NCBI GenBank assembly: GCA_002298785.1
Contig: DBMR01000011.1
Location: forward strand, 186,001 to 250,000
DNA length: 64,000 nucleotides
DNA from: Verrucomicrobia subdivision 3 bacterium UBA693
GTDB lineage: Bacteria > Verrucomicrobiota > Verrucomicrobiia > Limisphaerales > UBA8199
Reading direction: 5' to 3'
The notes under the pieces: generated by a model
Databases searched by the model: none
The model's input: only the letters and a program-made list of their open reading frames with translations
Told to the model about the DNA's origin: nothing
Shown: positions 60,484 through 64,000 of the stretch, in pieces
Position numbering within the stretch: the first letter of the stretch is position 1
Layout of the letters: the number at the start of each line of letters is the position of its first letter
Position numbers and translations under genes: made by a program

Positions 60484-62175
60484 ATGTTTGGGACCATTCG
60501 AAAGCATCAGACGTGGTTGTGGGCGATCATCATCACCCTCACCGTGATTAGTTTTGTCATTTTCTTCTCCCCTTACAGCCGGGTACAGGACAGCGCACGG
60601 GGCGGACGCTACGGCAGCGTGGACGGCCGCCGGGTCTCCGAGGAGGCCTACGGCAGCGCCCAGCGGGAAGTTTACCTGCGTTATTTCTTCAGCGCCGGCA
60701 AATGGCCCGATGAAGACGCCCGCAAATCCGGGTTCGACCCGATGCGCGAGACCTACCAATGGCTGCTGCTGACCCAGAAGCAGGAGGATTTCGGGGTCAA
60801 TATCAGCGCCGATGTGACGGCCCAGTTCGCCCGCGATATGCTGCGCCAGTTCGAGCGCATGGGCATCGGTTCCCCCGAGGTTTTCTTCAAGCAGGTATTG
60901 CAGCCCAGGGGCTTTCGGGTGGATGATTTCGAGCGGTTTGTCCGGCATTACCTCGGCATCCAGGAATTGATCTCCGCCCTGGGCATGAGCGGCAAACTGG
61001 TCACGCCGGATGAGGCCAAGGGCCTGTACGTGCGCGAACACCAGGAAATCTCCGCCGCCGCCGCCGTGTTCTCCGTGTCCAACTTCCTCTCGAAGGTCAC
61101 CATCGTCCCCGAGGCTTTGACCCAGTTCTACTCCAATCGCCTCTCCAATTACCGCATCCCGGAACGGGTTCAGGTTGATTACGTGAAGTTCAACGTAACC
61201 AATTTCATGGCGGCGGCGGAAGCAGAACTCTCCAAAACCAACCTCGCCGAGATCGTCGAGTCCAACGCGCGCCGCCTGGGTACCAATTACTATGGTGACG
61301 CCAAGAGCCCCGAGGAAAGCAAAGCGAAGATTCGCGAAGAAATCATCCGTTCCCGCGCTCTAATGCTGGCGCGTAAGAAGGCGGCTGATTTCGCCAGCCC
61401 GCTCTTCGATATGCAGCCGGTTGCGCCCGCAAACCTGCAGACTCTCGCCAAGAAGGAAGGCCTCACCGTTCAGTCCAGCAAACCTTTCAGCCGTGAAGAC
61501 GGCCCGTCCGAGATCGAAGCCGGACCGGACTTCACCAAGATCGCCTTCTCGCGGACTGCGGAAGAGCCGTTTTCCACCCCGATTCCGGGAATGGATGGGG
61601 TGTATGTATTCGCGGTAACCAAACGTTTGGCCAGCGAGATTCCGAGCTTTGAACAGGTCAAGGACAAGGTCACCGGCGATTACCGTTATGCGCAGGGCGT
61701 CACCCTGGCACGCCAGGCGGGCCAGGCGTTTTATCCGCAGCTCACCAATGGCCTGGCGACCGGGAAGACCTTCGACGCGCTCTGCAAAGATGCACAAATC
61801 AAGCCGGTGGAAATCCCGCCCTTCAGCCTGAGCAGCCGCACCCTCGGAGAAGTCGAGGAACGCCTCAACCTGAACCAGGTGAAACAACTGGCGTTCAGCA
61901 CCGAACCCGGCAAAGCTAGCGCTTTCCAGATGACCGCAGATGGCGGAGTCGTGGTGTTTGTTAAAGCCAAACTCCCGATCAACGAAGAAAAGATGAAAAC
62001 CGATCTGACGTCGTTCGTGACCTATGTGCGTCAGACCCGGCAGAACGAGGCTTTCAATGATTGGTTCCGGAAAGAGGCCGAACGCGCCCTCCGGGATACC
62101 CCGCTCTCCCAACCGCAGCAGACTCCGAATCAGCCGACGAAGGCGCCGAGCGCACCGCCCACCGCCAAGTCCTGA
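60484..62175 (+). CDS. SurA/PpiD-like periplasmic chaperone, membrane anchored
   Basis: A 563-residue protein. One N-terminal membrane helix (residues 12-29, LWAIIITLTVISFVIFFS) is followed by a SurA-N-type helical domain. VDGRRVSEEAYGSAQREV near 45 is the typical strand-swap start, followed by helices to about 200. The centre (RIPERVQVDYVKFN) and the later part (FAVTKRLASEIPSFEQVKDKV) match the flanks of a parvulin domain, but the parvulin core is weak. It probably helps fold outer-membrane or secreted proteins, of which this genome has many. The C-terminal tail is Pro/Gln-rich. Confidence 0.82.
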   Translation: MFGTIRKHQTWLWAIIITLTVISFVIFFSPYSRVQDSARGGRYGSVDGRRVSEEAYGSAQREVYLRYFFSAGKWPDEDARKSGFDPMRETYQWLLLTQKQEDFGVNISADVTAQFARDMLRQFERMGIGSPEVFFKQVLQPRGFRVDDFERFVRHYLGIQELISALGMSGKLVTPDEAKGLYVREHQEISAAAAVFSVSNFLSKVTIVPEALTQFYSNRLSNYRIPERVQVDYVKFNVTNFMAAAEAELSKTNLAEIVESNARRLGTNYYGDAKSPEESKAKIREEIIRSRALMLARKKAADFASPLFDMQPVAPANLQTLAKKEGLTVQSSKPFSREDGPSEIEAGPDFTKIAFSRTAEEPFSTPIPGMDGVYVFAVTKRLASEIPSFEQVKDKVTGDYRYAQGVTLARQAGQAFYPQLTNGLATGKTFDALCKDAQIKPVEIPPFSLSSRTLGEVEERLNLNQVKQLAFSTEPGKASAFQMTADGGVVVFVKAKLPINEEKMKTDLTSFVTYVRQTRQNEAFNDWFRKEAERALRDTPLSQPQQTPNQPTKAPSAPPTAKS

Positions 62176-62408
62176 TCGTGGAGCACCGCCACCGCCCGGA
62201 TAGCTACGTCAGCCCAGCAAGCGGTGTCATTGGAACTGGTGGTAACATTCCACCAGCCGAGACGAGTACCCACCGCTCTCGTCTCACCCGTGCACGACCG
62301 CATGGTGCTCCCTCTCCCGCGGGGAGGGTTTGGGGTGTGGGGATTGACTGCCCCCCCGGCCAAGGGCCGCCTTGTTTTTTGCGCGCCGCCCCCTACCCTC
62401 TTATCATC

Positions 62409-63209
62409 ATGGCACAGGTCATCAAGCTCTCGGCTCCGCAGATCCATCAGTTTTGGGAAATACCCGTGATCTATGCGGACGCGGATTTACTCGCGGTGGA
62501 CAAACCGTCCGGCTTATCGGTGACCCTGCTGCCCAGCCAGACGCCGGACGTGCCGACCCTCATGAAACTGTTGCACGCCGGGATCGCCGAGCAGAAATCG
62601 TGGGCGGTCGAACTCGGAATTACCTACTTGCAGGCGGTGCATCGCCTCGACGCGGAAGCCTCCGGGCTGTTGCTCCTGGCCAAAACCAAGGCCGCGTTCA
62701 CCGCCCTGGCCAACCTCGCGGGAGCCGGTCTCCTGGACCGCACCTACCTCGCCTTGTGTCAGGGCACCGCCCCCTGCGAATCCTGGACAGCGGATCAACC
62801 CATCAGCACCAAACCCGCTCCCGCCGGCTTCTATCGCCTCGACGAACGGCGCGGAAAAAAATCATCGACACAATTCGAAGTCGTCCAAAGGTTCTCTCGC
62901 TGGACGCTGCTGAAATGCCGTCCGGCTTATGACCGTCCCCACCAGGTGCGGGCTCACCTGGCGGGCGAACGCCTGCCGCTCGCCGCCGATCCCTTGTATC
63001 GCGGCGGGCAGATTTATCTCTCGCGACTGAAACGCAATTACACCCTCAAAGAAGGCGAGACCGAAAATCCGCTCATCGCCCGGCCGGCGCTGCATTCCGA
63101 ATCCCTCCGGATCACCCACCCGACCAGCGGCGAGGCGCTGTCCCTCACGTGCCCGTTGCCGAAGGATTTCTCCGTGGTCTTGAAGTACCTCCGGCGTTAC
63201 GCGGGCTGA
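62409..63209 (+). CDS. RluA-family pseudouridine synthase
   Basis: A 266-residue protein. It has IYADADLLAVDKPSGLSV (residues 21-38), the catalytic Asp81 in AVHRLDAEASGLLLLAKT, RTYLALCQG and RPHQVRAHLAG. It converts uridine to pseudouridine in rRNA or tRNA; the exact site cannot be told. No S4 RNA-binding domain precedes the catalytic domain. ATG 62409 fits the family start although the frame is open upstream to 62061. The 230 bases before it are non-coding and include a palindrome CCTCTCCCGCGGGGAGGG near 62312. Confidence 0.92.
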   Translation: MAQVIKLSAPQIHQFWEIPVIYADADLLAVDKPSGLSVTLLPSQTPDVPTLMKLLHAGIAEQKSWAVELGITYLQAVHRLDAEASGLLLLAKTKAAFTALANLAGAGLLDRTYLALCQGTAPCESWTADQPISTKPAPAGFYRLDERRGKKSSTQFEVVQRFSRWTLLKCRPAYDRPHQVRAHLAGERLPLAADPLYRGGQIYLSRLKRNYTLKEGETENPLIARPALHSESLRITHPTSGEALSLTCPLPKDFSVVLKYLRRYAG

Positions 63210-63408
63210 TTTCGTGGAACGAGTCAATCCATAGCCCGAATCATTTTTGCCGGAGCCACCGGCAGACCCGGTGCGAGTTCAGCGTCGCGCTCCTCGTCGA
63301 AAACTCCCGATCGTATTGCGCAGAACCGCGTGGCGTCAGCCCATGAAAGCACCCACGCTGGCGGCTGCATCGGCCATTTGTGAACGCCGAAGGTGTTCCA
63401 TCGCGTAG

Positions 63409-63437
63409 CCCGGGGTTGCGTCGGACGCTACCCCGGG
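63409..63437. repeat. Palindrome CCCGGGGT...ACCCCGGG
   Basis: Arms 63409-63416 and 63430-63437 pair fully, then after one mismatch GCG pairs with CGC around a TCGGA loop. There is no T-run, so it is not a standard terminator. It resembles REP-type repeats of large soil-bacterial genomes. Confidence 0.6.
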
Positions 63438-63464
63438 AATGGCGCCCAATTCTCTGTTTTGTTT

Positions 63465-63509
63465 ATTCTTCCTTCCGGGCGCTCCTGATGCGCGCCCGGA
63501 GGGAAGAAT
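63465..63509. repeat. Long perfect palindrome with 9-base loop
   Basis: Left arm 63465-63482 (ATTCTTCC-T-TCCGGGCGC) pairs with right arm 63492-63509 (GCGCCCGGA-G-GGAAGAAT): 17 Watson-Crick pairs plus one T-G pair. The loop is TCCTGATGC. This is the strongest hairpin seen in the window. Its role is unknown; REP/MITE-like element, RNA processing site or terminator core are options. Confidence 0.75.
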
Positions 63510-63831
63510 AGACAACTGGTTGGTTGGAGGATTGCCACCTTGGGTAGCCAAGCAACCCAGGGCTGAATGATCGAGTCCCGTTGGGATTCCCGGACACGAA
63601 GAACAGTCCGGAAATTGCAACATGGGTGGTCACGCACCCTACGTCGTATTGCTGCGGAGCACGCCGTTGAGTGCCCGGTGTAGCAGCGTTGTTCCATAAT
63701 CCTTCACCGAATGTGCAAAATATTGGGTGACAACTAACCGGTATAGGAACAAACTTTGCACGTGAGAACAAAGGGAAGTCATTTTCATATCTTCGGTCCG
63801 ATCTCTTTGTCTGAACCATACTGTTGAACAC

Positions 63832-64000
63832 ATGGAACAATCGCCTAAAAAGTCAGTTGGCCAGCGCATACTGGTCATAGTGCTGTTTTTTGGAGCGCTA
63901 TTTCTATTAGGCTGGATGGTTGGTCCGTTCTTGGTAAGAGGTGGTCCGGGCAGCGCACGCAAGGTTCGCAACAACTTGAGGCAGATCGACAGTGGCCCTG
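63832..64000 (+). CDS. Membrane-anchored protein, 5' part (runs off window)
   Basis: ATG 63832 opens 56 codons to the window edge. It has a basic start (MEQSPKKSVGQR), one membrane helix (ILVIVLFFGALFLLGWMV) and then a GGPGSARKVRNNLRQIDSGP stretch. The RNNLRQID phrase resembles verrucomicrobial pilin-like proteins that contain NNLRQIDAAKQQWA, but the usual prepilin cleavage motif is not visible. The 3' end is outside the window. Confidence 0.6.
   Translation, partial: MEQSPKKSVGQRILVIVLFFGALFLLGWMVGPFLVRGGPGSARKVRNNLRQIDSGP

Larger units (their letters stand above)
63210..63831. other. Hairpin-rich non-coding stretch
   Basis: About 620 bases without a convincing gene. It contains three palindromes: 63409-63437, 63465-63509 and 63538-63562. 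The minus-strand frame at 63463-63840 runs through them and is judged spurious. Confidence 0.5.

Noticed and set aside
63463..63840. Minus-strand frame of 125 codons
   Set aside because: It crosses two strong palindromes, overlaps the start of the next gene and has no recognisable domain.

Overview
The window comes from a GC-rich, Gram-negative-type bacterium and most resembles a free-living Verrucomicrobium (Pedosphaera/Limisphaera-like). This placement is inferred from several features. There are very large secreted beta-helix, propeller and LamG-type proteins, some ending in a phrase like FFRVAQ or FYRVTSP. An ECF-type sigma factor sits next to a Ser/Thr kinase with WD40 repeats. A TIGR03790-type protein, a secreted FAD-dependent oxidoreductase and lipid A genes (lpxB with a Gfo/Idh/MocA partner) are also present. 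No rRNA is present to confirm the taxonomy.

Layout. 1-7.5 kb: the 3' part of a giant beta-helix surface protein, then a minus-strand polysaccharide module of an oligogalacturonate-lyase-like protein followed by a GH2 beta-galactosidase. A 90-bp copy of the surface gene's 3' end flanks the module. 7.9-17 kb: a sigma factor and WD40 kinase pair, then three secreted proteins (tail-fibre-like, kelch, DUF642-like). 17.2-26.8 kb: a putative integrative element in the 3' end of a tRNA-Asp gene. It has a tyrosine integrase beside the tRNA, an 18-bp direct repeat at both ends, and cargo that is mostly unrecognised. The cargo includes an HsdR C-terminal remnant, a UDG-like protein, a Cys/Trp-rich protein, a helix-turn-helix/coiled-coil protein and a kelch secreted protein. 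Remnants of older integrases and repeated end sequences suggest repeated integration here.

27-37 kb: an adenylate-forming ligase, an HDOD signalling protein with an unusual membrane/periplasmic extension, and a 1960-residue secreted propeller/beta-helix/LamG protein. 37-63 kb is mostly housekeeping. It holds a Pmp3-like peptide, plsY-gpsA followed by an unexpected TssB-TssC sheath-like fusion, and Gfo/Idh-lpxB-rex. It continues with a zinc-ribbon protein overlapping a PTS EIIA gene, an NtrC-type two-component pair, an MBL phosphodiesterase and a TIGR03790 protein. The last part holds nadE-methyltransferase-copA, uvrC overlapping copA tail to tail, an FAD oxidoreductase, a lipoprotein, a SurA/PpiD-like chaperone and an RluA-type pseudouridine synthase. 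The window ends in a hairpin-rich non-coding stretch and the first 56 codons of a membrane-anchored protein.

The best candidates for something undescribed are the tandem integrative-element architecture with its four sets of GGTAGGAA-type repeats and its unrecognised cargo, and the orphan TssB-TssC fusion in a phospholipid operon. All calls are from reading the sequence; no database search was possible.
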